Shown here: piece after piece, positions 37,013 through 46,356 of the stretch | Numbering within the stretch: position 1 is the first letter of the stretch | Layout of the letters: each line of letters starts with the position of its first letter | Assembly (NCBI RefSeq): GCF_013705725.1 | Contig: NZ_CP055481.1 | Location: 4,774,001 to 4,838,000 of the forward strand | Length of the DNA stretch: 64,000 nucleotides | Direction of reading: 5' to 3' | DNA from: Klebsiella sp. RHBSTW-00484 | GTDB taxonomy: Bacteria; Pseudomonadota; Gammaproteobacteria; Enterobacterales; Enterobacteriaceae | The notes under the pieces: generated by a model | Database searches by the model: none | Seen by the model: only the letters and a program-made list of their open reading frames with translations | Told to the model about the DNA's origin: nothing | Translations under genes and position numbers: made by a program

Positions 37013-38731
37013 ATGTTTAGTCTCGACAATGTACTCGATGACCTGTGGCCTCAGGCGAGGCCAGCCCCCTGGCAGAAAAAGGTGCTGAAAAAGCTCCTGC
37101 ATGAGGAAGAGTTTCAACAGTTTGCCGCACGTCACCACCACCTGAAAGGACTGGATACGGTCGAACAGGTGCTCGAACATCTCAATATCCGCTGCGCTAT
37201 CCCGGCGCACGATCTCGAAAAAATCCCCGAACATGGCCCGCTGGTCATTATCGCCAACCACCCCACCGGCACGCTCGACGGCCTGGCGCTGCTCTACGCC
37301 GTCTCCCGGGTACGCCGCGATGTCAAAGTGGTTACCAACCGCATGCTTAACCATCTCGAACCGATGAGTTCGCTGTTTATTCCGGTCGATAATATTAATG
37401 GCCGCACCGCCAAAGCGGCGCTACAGCAAATGGACCAGCAGTTGCAAAACGGCGGCGTGCTGATTTTCTTCCCGGCAGGCGAAGTTTCACGCCTGACCCG
37501 TCGCGGCATCCGCGATAAAAAGTGGCACTCTGGATTTATTAAACTAGCGGCCAAATACCGCGCCCCGCTGCTCCCGGCGTGGATACGCGCGCACAACAGC
37601 GCGCTGTTTTACGCCAGCACCCTAGTGTCGGCAAATCTCCCGCTGCTCCTGTTGATGCAGCAAATGTTCCGCCGCCGCAACAGCAGCCTACCGGTCAATA
37701 TTGGGCAACAGATTGCCTGGTCAGCCTGGTTCGACCCGCAGGCCTCTTCTCGCGAGCTCACCGAACGCTGCTACCGTCATCTGGAACAACTCGGAAAAGG
37801 GCTGCCGGGGATCTTTAAAACCGAAAGCACTATCGCTCGTCCCGAAGCCCGGGCCCTGCTCAAGCGTGAACTAAGTAAGGCCGAAACGCTGGGACGCACG
37901 GCGGATGGCAAAATCATTTATCTCTGGCAGCGCCACGGTCAGGAAGACGCGCCGGTGCTGCGCGAGCTGGGGCGTCTGCGGGAAATTGCCTTTCGCGCGG
38001 TCGGTGAAGGTAGCGGTAAACGTCGCGACGTAGACGGTTACGACGATGACTATCTGCACCTGATTTTGTGGGATGAAGAAGACCTTGAGATCGTCGGTGC
38101 ATACCGCTTTATGCCGACCGCCATGCAGCTGGAAAAACGCGGGCTGGAAGGGATTTACAGCTCCAGCCTGTTCCATTACGACGAACGCATGGACGATATT
38201 CTTCAGCACGGCATTGAGCTGGGGCGCAGCTTTATCCAGCCGCGCTACTGGGGTCGTCGTGGCCTGGACTATTTGTGGTCCGGCATCGGCGCGTATCTGG
38301 CACGCTATCCGCACTACCGCTATCTGTTCGGTCCGGTGTCGATTTCTGGCGGCTTGCCGCCTGCCGCGCGGGATCTGCTGGTGGCGTTTTACCGCCTGTG
38401 GTTCCCGGCAACCCATCCGCTGGCGGAGTCTCGTCGCCCCTACCCCGCCTCACTGCCCGATGTGCTGGCACAGTTTGCCGGTGAAGATTATAACGACGAC
38501 CTGGCCCGACTGAAGTCCCTGCTCGGCAATCTCGGCTGCGCGATCCCACCGCTGTATAAGCAATATTCGGAAGTCTGCGAACCGGGCGGCGTACAGTTTA
38601 TCGATTTCGGCAGCGACCCGGATTTCAATAACTGCGTGGATGGTCTGGTGCTGGTGGATTTGACCTATCTGAAGGCGAACCGCTATCAGCGCTATATTGG
38701 CGTGCATCTGGATGCGCAAAAATCGGCATAA
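37013..38731 (+). CDS. Two-domain acyltransferase, OlsF-like (putative ornithine lipid synthase)
   Basis: 572 residues from ATG 37013, preceded by GGAGG. The N-terminal half (about 50-290) is a PlsC-type lysophospholipid acyltransferase with the HX4D motif NHPTGTLDGLALLY (near 84) and FFPAGEVSRL. The C-terminal half (about 300-560) is a GNAT-like acyl-ACP N-acyltransferase domain (VGAYRFMPTAMQLEKRG, ELGRSFIQPRYWGRRGLDYLWSGIGAYLARYPHYRYLFGPVSISG). This order, O-acyltransferase then N-acyltransferase, is that of OlsF, which makes ornithine lipids in Serratia. The same halves are also annotated as haemolysin-like acyltransferases. Function is inferred. Confidence 0.78.
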   Translation: MFSLDNVLDDLWPQARPAPWQKKVLKKLLHEEEFQQFAARHHHLKGLDTVEQVLEHLNIRCAIPAHDLEKIPEHGPLVIIANHPTGTLDGLALLYAVSRVRRDVKVVTNRMLNHLEPMSSLFIPVDNINGRTAKAALQQMDQQLQNGGVLIFFPAGEVSRLTRRGIRDKKWHSGFIKLAAKYRAPLLPAWIRAHNSALFYASTLVSANLPLLLLMQQMFRRRNSSLPVNIGQQIAWSAWFDPQASSRELTERCYRHLEQLGKGLPGIFKTESTIARPEARALLKRELSKAETLGRTADGKIIYLWQRHGQEDAPVLRELGRLREIAFRAVGEGSGKRRDVDGYDDDYLHLILWDEEDLEIVGAYRFMPTAMQLEKRGLEGIYSSSLFHYDERMDDILQHGIELGRSFIQPRYWGRRGLDYLWSGIGAYLARYPHYRYLFGPVSISGGLPPAARDLLVAFYRLWFPATHPLAESRRPYPASLPDVLAQFAGEDYNDDLARLKSLLGNLGCAIPPLYKQYSEVCEPGGVQFIDFGSDPDFNNCVDGLVLVDLTYLKANRYQRYIGVHLDAQKSA

Positions 38732-38761
38732 CTCGCTGAAAACAACCTACCCGGTGCAGAG

Positions 38762-38885
38762 GATTGATCCCCTCGCCCCTTTGGGGAGAGGGTTAGGGTG
38801 AGGGGAATATGTGCGGCCTGATGCCCTCACCCCGACCCTCTCCCAAAGGGAGAGGGAGAAAACCGACTTGCCCGGCGCAGAGATT
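38762..38885. repeat. About 120-bp repeat, single copy (inverted to the copies at 50640-50840)
   Basis: Holds CCCCTCGCCCCTTTGGGGAGAG, a GGGTTAGGGTGAGGGG box, GTGCGGCCTGATGCCCTCACC, and CCCTCTCCCAAAGGGAGAGGG, then AAAACCGACTTGCCCGGCGCAGAG. The same order occurs, reverse complemented and repeated, after afuC. It fills the gap between the convergent olsF-like and tauD genes. Confidence 0.85.
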
Positions 38886-39735
38886 ACCCCGCCCGGTAAT
38901 ACGGCTTATCTCCGAGAATCGTTGCGCGGTGCATAATGCGCCGCTGCGGCAGGTAATCGGCGTTAGCGTAATGCTGGGTGACGCGGTTATCCCAAATCGC
39001 CACGTCGTTAGGCTGCCAGCGCCAGCGCACCTGGAAGTCCGGTTTGGTGACGTGGGCAAACAGGAAGCTCAGCAGCGCCTCGCTCTCTTTCTCCGTCACG
39101 TCAACGATGCGGGTCGTAAACCCTTCATTCACAAACAGCGCCTGTTTCCCGGTTACCGGATGAGTACGCACTACCGGATGCAGCAGCGGTGGATTTTTCG
39201 CCACCGCCTCCAGCCAGCGCTGATGCTCCTCTTCGGTTTTACGATATTTATACTCCTGGAACGATTTACGGAAATCATGCTCCGCGCGCAGGCCGCTCAG
39301 CAGCTGACGAAATGGCTCAGAGAGCGCCTCGTACGCGGCAATGCCGTTGGTCCACAGGGTATCGCCGCCGGTAGACGGCAGCTCTTTTGCCGCCAGAATC
39401 GCCCCGGCGGGCGGCGTTTCAATAAAGGTAACGTCAGTGTGCCAGTTATCGTTATCCGGCGGATTATCGTCGTGGGTATCAAGAACGATAATTTCATCAA
39501 CGCCGGGAGCATGTGGATAGACCGGATGAATATGCAGGTCACCAAAGCGCAGGGCGAGATTGCGCTGCTGTTCGGGGGTAATATTCTGCTCGCGCAGGAA
39601 CACCACCTGATGGCGCAGCACCGCGTGATACAGCTGCTCGAACTGGTTGTCGCTCAGCGGGCGGGTAATGTCGACGCCGGATACCTGTGCGCCAATGTAT
39701 GGCCCCAGCGGGGTAATGCTTAAACGTTCACTCAT
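38884..39735 (-). CDS. tauD: Taurine dioxygenase TauD
   Basis: 283 residues, as in E. coli. It is an Fe(II)/2-oxoglutarate dioxygenase with the facial triad in NWHTDVTF (His and Asp) and a distal His (TQHYANADY), and the 2-oxoglutarate Arg in RRIMHRATI. It oxidises taurine to aminoacetaldehyde and sulfite during sulfate starvation. It overlaps tauC by four bases at the end of tauABCD. Confidence 0.97.
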   Translation of the reverse strand: MSERLSITPLGPYIGAQVSGVDITRPLSDNQFEQLYHAVLRHQVVFLREQNITPEQQRNLALRFGDLHIHPVYPHAPGVDEIIVLDTHDDNPPDNDNWHTDVTFIETPPAGAILAAKELPSTGGDTLWTNGIAAYEALSEPFRQLLSGLRAEHDFRKSFQEYKYRKTEEEHQRWLEAVAKNPPLLHPVVRTHPVTGKQALFVNEGFTTRIVDVTEKESEALLSFLFAHVTKPDFQVRWRWQPNDVAIWDNRVTQHYANADYLPQRRIMHRATILGDKPYYRAG

Positions 39736-40559
39736 TGTACTTCTCCATGCCAGGGGGTCAGGCGACGCTGCAGCGCGCGCAGGCCCAGTTCCAGTAAAAA
39801 GGCGATGATCGCAATCACCGCGATCCCGGCCAGCACCACATCGGTGGCGAGGAATTCACCGGCGGACTGCACCATAAAACCTAAGCCGCGGGTAGCGGCA
39901 ATCAGCTCTGCGGCCACCAGCGTTGACCAGCCGACGCCAAGCCCGATGCGCAGTCCGGTAAGAATTTCCGGCAGCGCGCCGGGCAGGATCACCAGCCACA
40001 GCACCTGCGCTTTACTGGCGCCTAAAGATTGCGCGGCGCGAATGCGTACCTGCTGGGCGCTTTTGACGCCCGCCAGCGCCGACATCGCCACCGGCGCGAA
40101 TATCGCCAGGTAGATCAGCAGGATCTTTGATGTCTCGCCGATGCCAAACCAGATAACCATCAGCGGTAAATAAGCCAGCGGCGGCACCGGGCGATAAAGC
40201 TCGATCAGCGGGTCGAGGATCCCACGCACCGTTGGGCTCAGCCCCATGGCGATCCCTACCGGTACGCCGATCAGCACCGCTGCCAGCAGCGCGATCACGA
40301 TACGCGTCAGGCTTGCTGCCAGATGCTGCCAGAGGGTGGCATCCATAAAGCCCTGCGGCCCGGCGATGGATATCAGCTTCTGCAATACCTGCCCCGGCGG
40401 CGGCAAAAATAGCGGGCTAATCAGCTGTAGGGCAGCGACGGCCCACCAGATAACCAGCAGCACCGCCAGGGTCGCCACGCTCAGGGTGAACTGACGCGAG
40501 AACGGCCAGCGCCACTTCAGCGCCCGCTGACGCGGTTTGTCATTAATGACTACGCTCAT
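39732..40559 (-). CDS. tauC: Taurine ABC transporter permease TauC
   Basis: 275 residues with about six membrane helices and the EAA-like cytoplasmic loop [36 protein letters not shown]. It matches E. coli TauC in length. It overlaps tauB and tauD by four bases each. Confidence 0.97.
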   Translation of the reverse strand: MSVVINDKPRQRALKWRWPFSRQFTLSVATLAVLLVIWWAVAALQLISPLFLPPPGQVLQKLISIAGPQGFMDATLWQHLAASLTRIVIALLAAVLIGVPVGIAMGLSPTVRGILDPLIELYRPVPPLAYLPLMVIWFGIGETSKILLIYLAIFAPVAMSALAGVKSAQQVRIRAAQSLGASKAQVLWLVILPGALPEILTGLRIGLGVGWSTLVAAELIAATRGLGFMVQSAGEFLATDVVLAGIAVIAIIAFLLELGLRALQRRLTPWHGEVQ

Positions 40560-41323
40560 GAGAAAGCCTCCCGTTGCTCAAATACCCGGCTGAGGACGTA
40601 TTCGCGTTGTTCGATAAATTTCGGGTCCGATTTGATGCTGCGGCAGGATTCCCCGGCGACAAAGCGGCGGCCAAAATCGAGCGGCAGACGTTCAAGAACG
40701 CGCCCTGGCCCCGGCGAAAGCAGCACCAGCTCGGTGGCCATAAACACCGCCTCTTCGATATCGTGGGTAATCAGCAGCACCTTCTTACCGCTCTCATGCC
40801 ACAGATTGAGCAGCAGGGTTTGCATTTGCTCGCGGGTGAAAGCATCCAGCGCGCCAAACGGTTCATCAAGAAGCAGCAGCTGCGGGTTGGCCGCCAGCGC
40901 GCGGGCAATCCCTACCCGCTGCCGCTGACCGCCGGAGAGTTGCCAGATAAAGCGCTTTTCCGCCCCTTCAAGGCCCACTTTTTTCAGCATCTGCGCGGCG
41001 GTTGCCCGGCGCTGCGTTTTGTCGACGCCCGCTAGCTGCAATCCGAGCGCGACGTTATCCTGCACGTTGCGCCACGGCAGCAGCCCTTCGTGCTGAAATA
41101 CCACGCCGCGATCGGCCCCCGGCCCTTCAACCCGCGTTCCTTCAAGGGTGATGCTGCCGTGCTGATAAGGCACGAATCCGGCAATCAGGTTCAGCAGGGT
41201 GGTTTTACCGCAGCCGGAGGGCCCGAGGACCACCAGCAGTTCACCGCTGTCCAGCGTCAGGTTGATATCCGCCAGCGCCGGTTTACCGCCGTAGTCGGCG
41301 GAAAGATGCGTGATGTGCAGCAT
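40556..41323 (-). CDS. tauB: Taurine ABC transporter ATP-binding protein TauB
   Basis: 255 residues from the second of two ATGs ([17 protein letters not shown]), as in E. coli. Walker [10 protein letters not shown] (about 34-42), Q-loop FQHEGLLPW, signature LSGGQRQR, Walker [13 protein letters not shown] and H-loop ITHDIEEA are present. It powers TauC with periplasmic TauA. Confidence 0.97.
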   Translation of the reverse strand: MLHITHLSADYGGKPALADINLTLDSGELLVVLGPSGCGKTTLLNLIAGFVPYQHGSITLEGTRVEGPGADRGVVFQHEGLLPWRNVQDNVALGLQLAGVDKTQRRATAAQMLKKVGLEGAEKRFIWQLSGGQRQRVGIARALAANPQLLLLDEPFGALDAFTREQMQTLLLNLWHESGKKVLLITHDIEEAVFMATELVLLSPGPGRVLERLPLDFGRRFVAGESCRSIKSDPKFIEQREYVLSRVFEQREAFS

Positions 41324-41333
41324 CATGACCTCC

Positions 41334-42296
41334 TTACTTCACAAAACGGTCGGTAACGTACTGGCTGTAGTCGCTGCCGGCGGCGGGCACTTTGCCCTGC
41401 TCTTTCAGGAACTTCGCGGTATCGATAATGGCTTTATTGACCGGCCCGTTCAGCTCCTGCGCCTGCTGGGCGGCGGTCAGGTAGGTGTTGCCTTTCACCA
41501 GCCCCGGCACATCGGCTTCCGGTACGCCGCTTAAGCGCGCCAGCTTGCTGATGTTTTCCGGCTGCTTCAGCCACTCGTCAGGGTTGGCGATATAGGGCTG
41601 CTGGGCGTCAATGGCGCTTTTGGCGAAGGCTTTCACAATCTCAGGATGCTTTTCGGCAAAATCTTTACGTACCACCCAAACGTCCAGCGTCGGCGCCCCC
41701 CACTCACCCACCTGCGACGAGTCGGTCAGCACCGTGCCGTCTTTTTCCAGCGCGTTGACCGCCGGAGCCCAGACGTAGGCACCGTCAATATCGCCGCGCT
41801 GCCAGGCGGCAATAATCGCTGGCGGTTGCAGGTTGAGGATCTGTACCTGGCCCGGCTTGATACCCCAGTGCTTCAGCGCCGACAGCAGGCTGTAGTGCGT
41901 CGTGGAGATAAACGGTACGGCGATGCGTTTGCCGATCAGGTCCTCTGGTTTAGTGATGTTCTTCTTCACCACCAGCGCTTCGGAGTTACCGAGCTTTGAA
42001 GCCAGCAGGAATACTTCAATCGGTACCTGCTGGGTGGCGGCGACCGCCAGCGGGCTGGATCCGAGATTGCCGATTTGTACGTCACCGGATGCCAGCGCCC
42101 GCACGATGCTCGCGCCGCTGTCAAACTTGCGCCAGTCGACGGTGGCCCCGCTCTCTTTGGCAAAAGTGTTGTCCGCCTGGGCGACTTTCGCCGGCTCAGC
42201 GGAAGTCTGATACGCCACGGTGACGTTAACCGCCTGCGCCTGGAATGCCGCCAGCGCCAGGGCGGCAATAAGAGTGATACGCGATGTGAGTGCCAT
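41334..42296 (-). CDS. tauA: Taurine-binding periplasmic protein TauA
   Basis: The start is ATG at 42296 ([22 protein letters not shown]), a clean signal peptide; 320 residues as in E. coli. The mature sequence ([20 protein letters not shown]) is nearly identical to E. coli TauA. First gene of tauABCD; Cbl/CysB control is known in E. coli. An ERIC begins 18 bp upstream, so the leader or promoter differs from E. coli. Confidence 0.97.
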   Translation of the reverse strand: MALTSRITLIAALALAAFQAQAVNVTVAYQTSAEPAKVAQADNTFAKESGATVDWRKFDSGASIVRALASGDVQIGNLGSSPLAVAATQQVPIEVFLLASKLGNSEALVVKKNITKPEDLIGKRIAVPFISTTHYSLLSALKHWGIKPGQVQILNLQPPAIIAAWQRGDIDGAYVWAPAVNALEKDGTVLTDSSQVGEWGAPTLDVWVVRKDFAEKHPEIVKAFAKSAIDAQQPYIANPDEWLKQPENISKLARLSGVPEADVPGLVKGNTYLTAAQQAQELNGPVNKAIIDTAKFLKEQGKVPAAGSDYSQYVTDRFVK

Positions 42297-42314
42297 AGTG
42301 TCTGCTTCCCTTAT

Positions 42315-42437
42315 CCCCGTCATACTTCGAGTAGCATGTGCGTTGGCTGCACTCGTTCTTCCCTGTCACATAGTTATCTATGCTCCAGGAATGCCCAAGT
42401 TTGCCGCCTTCCTGCTACTCGAATTATTTAGGGGTAT
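42315..42437 (+). repeat. ERIC element with diverged core upstream of tauA
   Basis: Ends are typical (CCCCGTCATACTTCGAGTAGC; CTACTCGAATTATTTAGGGG), but the core reads CCCTGTCACATAGTTATCTATGCTCCAGGAATGCC instead of the usual CACCCCAGTCACTTA...TAAGCTCCTGGGG, keeping pairing. It lies in the 378-bp divergent region between tauA and uhpA; the rest (42438-42674) is AT-rich and holds the promoters. Confidence 0.88.
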
Positions 42438-42674
42438 GAATGTGTATGGATGCAGTATTTCCGGCGCGATGCGTTTGATGAAGTAATTAAAAATTCTTGC
42501 TAAGAACAAAGCGTTTTTAGAAAAAAAGCGGCAATGGTTAGTTAATTTTCACAAAAACCATCTCATCGCTTTTATTGCGATTTTGTTACATTCATTGCAT
42601 ATCCACACCCCGACGATTGCCAGCACAGCGGCGGCAGGCATCATAGGGCCATGATCCGCGAAGAGAGTAGAAAC

Positions 42675-43304
42675 ATGATTCGAGTGGTGCTGGTCGATGA
42701 CCATGTGGTGGTGCGTTCCGGTTTTGCACAGTTGCTCAGCTTCGAAGAAGACCTCAACGTTGTTGGTCAGTTCAGCAGCGCGGCACAGGCGTGGCCAACG
42801 CTATTGCGCGATGACGTCAACGTGGCGGTGATGGATATCGCCATGCCGGATGAAAACGGCCTGAGCCTGCTCAAGCGCCTGCGCGCGCAAAAGCCGCAAT
42901 TTCGCGCCATTATTCTGAGTATTTATGACGCGCCCACCTTTGTGCAGAGCGCGCTCGATGCCGGGGCCAGCGGTTATCTCACTAAACGCTGCGGCCCGGA
43001 AGAACTCGTGCAGGCGGTACGTTCCGTCGGGATGGGCGGTCATTATCTGTGCGCCGATGCGCTACGGGCGCTGCGCGGCGGCGCAAAACCGGCGCAGGTG
43101 CTGGAAGTGCTCACCCCACGTGAACGCGAAGTGTTTGATTTACTGGTCAAAGGCGACAGCGTCAAGGAAATAGCCTTTAAGCTCGACCTCAGCCACAAGA
43201 CGGTGCACGTCCATCGCGCCAACGTGTTGGGCAAGCTGCAATGCCAGAGCACGATTGAGCTGGTGCACTTCGCTCTCGACCACCAGCTGCTGGCAGGGCA
43301 TTAA
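42675..43304 (+). CDS. uhpA: UhpA-like response regulator (NarL/LuxR family)
   Basis: The start is ATG at 42675 (MIRVVLVDDHVVVRSGFAQLL); 209 residues. The receiver domain has D8/D9, phospho-acceptor D54 (VMDIAMPDENG) and Lys in LTKRCGPEE; a LuxR-type HTH (LTPREREVFDLL, HKTVHVHRANVLGKLQ) is at about 140-190. It is the regulator partner of the histidine kinase that follows, whose ATG overlaps its stop by one base. Symbol given by relation to E. coli UhpA; its target is probably the afu genes downstream. Confidence 0.85.
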   Translation: MIRVVLVDDHVVVRSGFAQLLSFEEDLNVVGQFSSAAQAWPTLLRDDVNVAVMDIAMPDENGLSLLKRLRAQKPQFRAIILSIYDAPTFVQSALDAGASGYLTKRCGPEELVQAVRSVGMGGHYLCADALRALRGGAKPAQVLEVLTPREREVFDLLVKGDSVKEIAFKLDLSHKTVHVHRANVLGKLQCQSTIELVHFALDHQLLAGH

Positions 43305-44845
43305 TGTCGCGCGGCCTTCGCCACCGGGTCATTTCGCTGTTCATCGTACTGGCCTGGGGTAGCGGCTGGCTGATGCTGTGGACGCTCGGTTTTTACCTGA
43401 CCCATAACGGCCAGCAGGCGGCGCTGTTTCTGCCACACGGCGTCTATCTGGCGCTGCTGATCCTGCTTTCCCGCCGCTACTGGCCCGCGCTGGTGCTGCC
43501 CCCCATGCTGATGCTGTTCTGGCTGCACAGCGAACAGTTGCTGAACGGCTACACTTTGCTGGCCGCGCCGCTGATTAGCCTGCTCCCCGCCGGTCTGGCG
43601 CAACAGTTCTGGCACCGTTTTCCTCTTTACTGGCAGCGGCTGACGCTGCTGCTGGCCACGGTCAGCGTAAGCGCATTACTCAACACCGCGCTGCTCTCGC
43701 CGTTTGTGAAAAGCCCGGCAATGATGCTCGGCCTGGCCTCGTTTACCGGCGGCGTGCTGCTGACACCGTTTGTCTATCTGATTTTTGAATTCCTGCGCCA
43801 GCAGCACCGCTATCATCTGCTGGGGCTGGATACGACCAATCCGCCGCTGCGCACCTCGCTAATTATCTGGTGCAGCCTGTTTTTTATCATCGGTATCGGC
43901 ACCCAGATGGTGTTGTCGCCGGAAATTGAACGCCTGCTGCTGATCGTCGTCTTTCTGCCAAACGTGGTGATGGCGTGGAAGTTTGGCTGGCAGGGCGGCG
44001 TGCTCTCCGGCCTGCTGGGCAGCATGATGATCACCATTGCCCGCCAGGTTGGTGTGGGGTTCAACAATCTGGTTGAACTGGAGATTTTCCTGGCGACCCA
44101 GGCGCTGCTCGGCATCGGTCTGGGGATTGCCATCAGCCGCCAGCAGCACCTGGCGCAAAACCTGCACCACTACCGCCAGCGGCTGGAAGCGGAGCTGGCG
44201 GCGCGACGGGCGCTGACCGAAAAGCTGATCCATACCGAAGAGGACACGCGCAAAAATCTGGCGCGCGAGCTGCACGACGAAATAGGCCAGAACATCACCG
44301 CGATTCAAATTCAGTCGCAGCTGGTGAAACGGGCGCGCGATCCGGCGCAAACCCAGGCCGCCGCCAGCCAGATTAACGATCTCGCCCGCCGTATCCACCA
44401 CTCCACCCGCCAGCTTCTGCGCCAGCTGCGCCCACCCGCCCTTGACGAATTGTCGTTTAAAGAGGCACTGCACCACCTGCTCAACGAATTTGCCTTTGCC
44501 GAGCGCGGCATCCGCTGCCGCTTTGACTACCAGCTTAGCGCCACCCCGGAGAGCGAAACGGTACGCTTTACCCTCTATCGGCTGCTGCAGGAGTTGCTCA
44601 ATAACGTCTGCAAGCATGCCGAGGCCAGCGAGGTTGCCATTACCTTGCTTGAGCAGGGAAAGTCATTGCGCCTGGAAGTCAGGGATAACGGCGTCGGTAT
44701 CAGCGCCGACAAAATTGCCGGATTTGGTATTCAGGGGATGCGCGAACGCGTCAGCGCCCTGGGCGGCGAGCTAACGCTGGAATCGCGTCACGGCACGCGA
44801 GTAATTGTTAACTTGCCCACAAATTTGCAACAAACAACCTGCTAA
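43304..44845 (+). CDS. uhpB: UhpB-like sensor histidine kinase
   Basis: 513 residues. The N-terminal half has about eight membrane helices (MASE1-type), a coiled coil (about 275-310), then a HisKA_3 domain with phospho-His H324 in ARELHDEIGQN and an ATP-binding domain with QELLNNVCKHAEAS, VRDNGVGI and FGIQGMRERVSALGG. In E. coli UhpB is signalled by UhpC on glucose-6-phosphate and phosphorylates UhpA. An ERIC lies between this gene and uhpC. Confidence 0.87.
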   Translation: MSRGLRHRVISLFIVLAWGSGWLMLWTLGFYLTHNGQQAALFLPHGVYLALLILLSRRYWPALVLPPMLMLFWLHSEQLLNGYTLLAAPLISLLPAGLAQQFWHRFPLYWQRLTLLLATVSVSALLNTALLSPFVKSPAMMLGLASFTGGVLLTPFVYLIFEFLRQQHRYHLLGLDTTNPPLRTSLIIWCSLFFIIGIGTQMVLSPEIERLLLIVVFLPNVVMAWKFGWQGGVLSGLLGSMMITIARQVGVGFNNLVELEIFLATQALLGIGLGIAISRQQHLAQNLHHYRQRLEAELAARRALTEKLIHTEEDTRKNLARELHDEIGQNITAIQIQSQLVKRARDPAQTQAAASQINDLARRIHHSTRQLLRQLRPPALDELSFKEALHHLLNEFAFAERGIRCRFDYQLSATPESETVRFTLYRLLQELLNNVCKHAEASEVAITLLEQGKSLRLEVRDNGVGISADKIAGFGIQGMRERVSALGGELTLESRHGTRVIVNLPTNLQQTTC

Positions 44846-44903
44846 CCAGGAAAAAGTCTTAGTCACTGCGGACTTTCTCTCATCCCTTTTCAAGTTAACT
44901 TTT

Positions 44904-45032
44904 CTATAACCTAAATAATTCGAGTTGCAGGAAGGCGGCGACGCAGGGAATCCCCAGGAGCTTACTCCGGTAAGTGACTGGGGTGAGCGAGGAAAGCCAA
45001 CGCACATGCAACTTGAAGTATGACGGTTATAT
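44904..45032 (-). repeat. Full-length ERIC between uhpB and uhpC
   Basis: About 129 bp with AACCTAAATAATTCGAGTTGC, AATCCCCAGGAGCTTACTCC, GTAAGTGACTGGGGTGAGCG and ACTTGAAGTATGACGGTTAT. It fills most of the 209-bp uhpB-uhpC gap; nearly identical to the copy at 25296-25424. Confidence 0.93.
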
Positions 45033-45054
45033 AGTCAGCAAAACGGAGACGGCT

Positions 45055-46356
45055 ATGCACGCACGCTCAGCAACCGACATCAATCAACAATACCGGACGC
45101 TGCGTCCACAACTGCTGATGTGCATGATCATCGGGTATGCCGCGTTTTACCTGACGCGCAAAAGCGTTAACTACGTGCTGCCAGCGCTGCAAACGGATCT
45201 TGGTCTGGATAAAGGCGATATCGGCCTGCTGGGATCGCTGTTTTATCTCACCTACGGCCTGTCGAAGTTTACCGCCGGACTATGGCACGACAGCCACGGA
45301 CAGCGCTGGTTTATGGGCGTTGGCCTGTTCGCCACCGGCCTGTTGAACGTGGTGTTCGCCTTTGGTGAGTCGCTGACGCTGCTGCTGGCGGTCTGGACGC
45401 TGAACGGATTTTTTCAGGGTTGGGGATGGCCACCCTGCGCCCGGCTGCTGACCCACTGGTATTCGCGCAACGAACGCGGTTTCTGGTGGGGCTGCTGGAA
45501 TATGTCTATCAATATCGGCGGAGCGATTATCCCGCTGATTAGCGCCTTTGCCGCCCACTGGTGGGGCTGGCAGGCGGCGATGCTGGCACCGGGGATTATC
45601 AGCATGGCATTGGGCATCTGGTTAACACTACAGCTGAAAGGAACGCCCCAGGAAGAGGGATTGCCGTCAGTGGGAACCTGGCGTAACGACCCGCTGGAGC
45701 TGCGTCAGGAACGGCAAAGCCCACCGATGGGGCTGTGGCAGATGCTACGCACTACGATGCTGAAGAACCCGATGATCTGGCTGCTGGCCATCTCTTACGT
45801 GCTGGTCTATCTGATCCGCATCGCGCTTAACGACTGGGGCAACATCTGGCTGACGGAGAGCCACGGCGTGAATCTGCTCAGCGCCAACGCCACGGTGATG
45901 CTGTTCGAAGCGGGCGGCCTGCTCGGCGCGCTGTTCGCCGGTTGGGGCTCGGATCTGCTGTTCAGCGGCCAGCGGGCACCGATGATTTTGCTGTTCACGC
46001 TAGGGCTGATGGTTTCCGTCGCCGCGCTCTGGCTGGCCCCGGTGCATCACTACGCGCTGCTGGCGGTCTGTTTCTTTACGGTGGGCTTCTTCGTTTTTGG
46101 CCCGCAAATGCTGATTGGCCTCGCGGCGGTGGAGTGCGGACACAAAGCGGCGGCGGGTTCAATCACCGGTTTTCTCGGCCTGTTCGCCTATCTGGGGGCA
46201 GCGCTGGCGGGCTGGCCTCTGTCGCTGGTCATTGAACGCTACGGCTGGTCGGGCATGTTCAGTTTGCTTTCGGTCGCCGCAGTCCTGATGGGTTTATTGC
46301 TGATGCCGCTGCTGATGGCGAGCATTACTACCTCTCCTGCTCAAAGGATAAAATAA
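45055..46356 (+). CDS. uhpC: UhpC-like sugar-phosphate sensor/transporter (MFS)
   Basis: The start is ATG at 45055 (MHARSATDINQQYRTLRPQ), with CGGAG upstream; the longer open frame to 44974 only reads through the ERIC. 433 residues and 12 helices of the organophosphate:phosphate antiporter family (YLTRKSVNYVLPALQ, GLSKFTAGLWHD, NGFFQGWGWPPCARLLTHWYS, FGPQMLIGLAAVECGHKAAAG). E. coli UhpC binds external glucose-6-phosphate and signals to UhpB. There is no uhpT here; the stop overlaps afuA by one base. Confidence 0.87.
   Translation: MHARSATDINQQYRTLRPQLLMCMIIGYAAFYLTRKSVNYVLPALQTDLGLDKGDIGLLGSLFYLTYGLSKFTAGLWHDSHGQRWFMGVGLFATGLLNVVFAFGESLTLLLAVWTLNGFFQGWGWPPCARLLTHWYSRNERGFWWGCWNMSINIGGAIIPLISAFAAHWWGWQAAMLAPGIISMALGIWLTLQLKGTPQEEGLPSVGTWRNDPLELRQERQSPPMGLWQMLRTTMLKNPMIWLLAISYVLVYLIRIALNDWGNIWLTESHGVNLLSANATVMLFEAGGLLGALFAGWGSDLLFSGQRAPMILLFTLGLMVSVAALWLAPVHHYALLAVCFFTVGFFVFGPQMLIGLAAVECGHKAAAGSITGFLGLFAYLGAALAGWPLSLVIERYGWSGMFSLLSVAAVLMGLLLMPLLMASITTSPAQRIK

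Noticed and set aside
38809..39723. Long plus-strand frame opposite tauD
   Set aside because: It is antisense to a well-conserved tauD and begins in the 120-bp repeat; a shadow caused by high GC third positions.
44974..45054. Longer N-terminus of UhpC
   Set aside because: The extra 27 codons come from the ERIC repeat; the ATG at 45055 gives the normal UhpC N-terminus.
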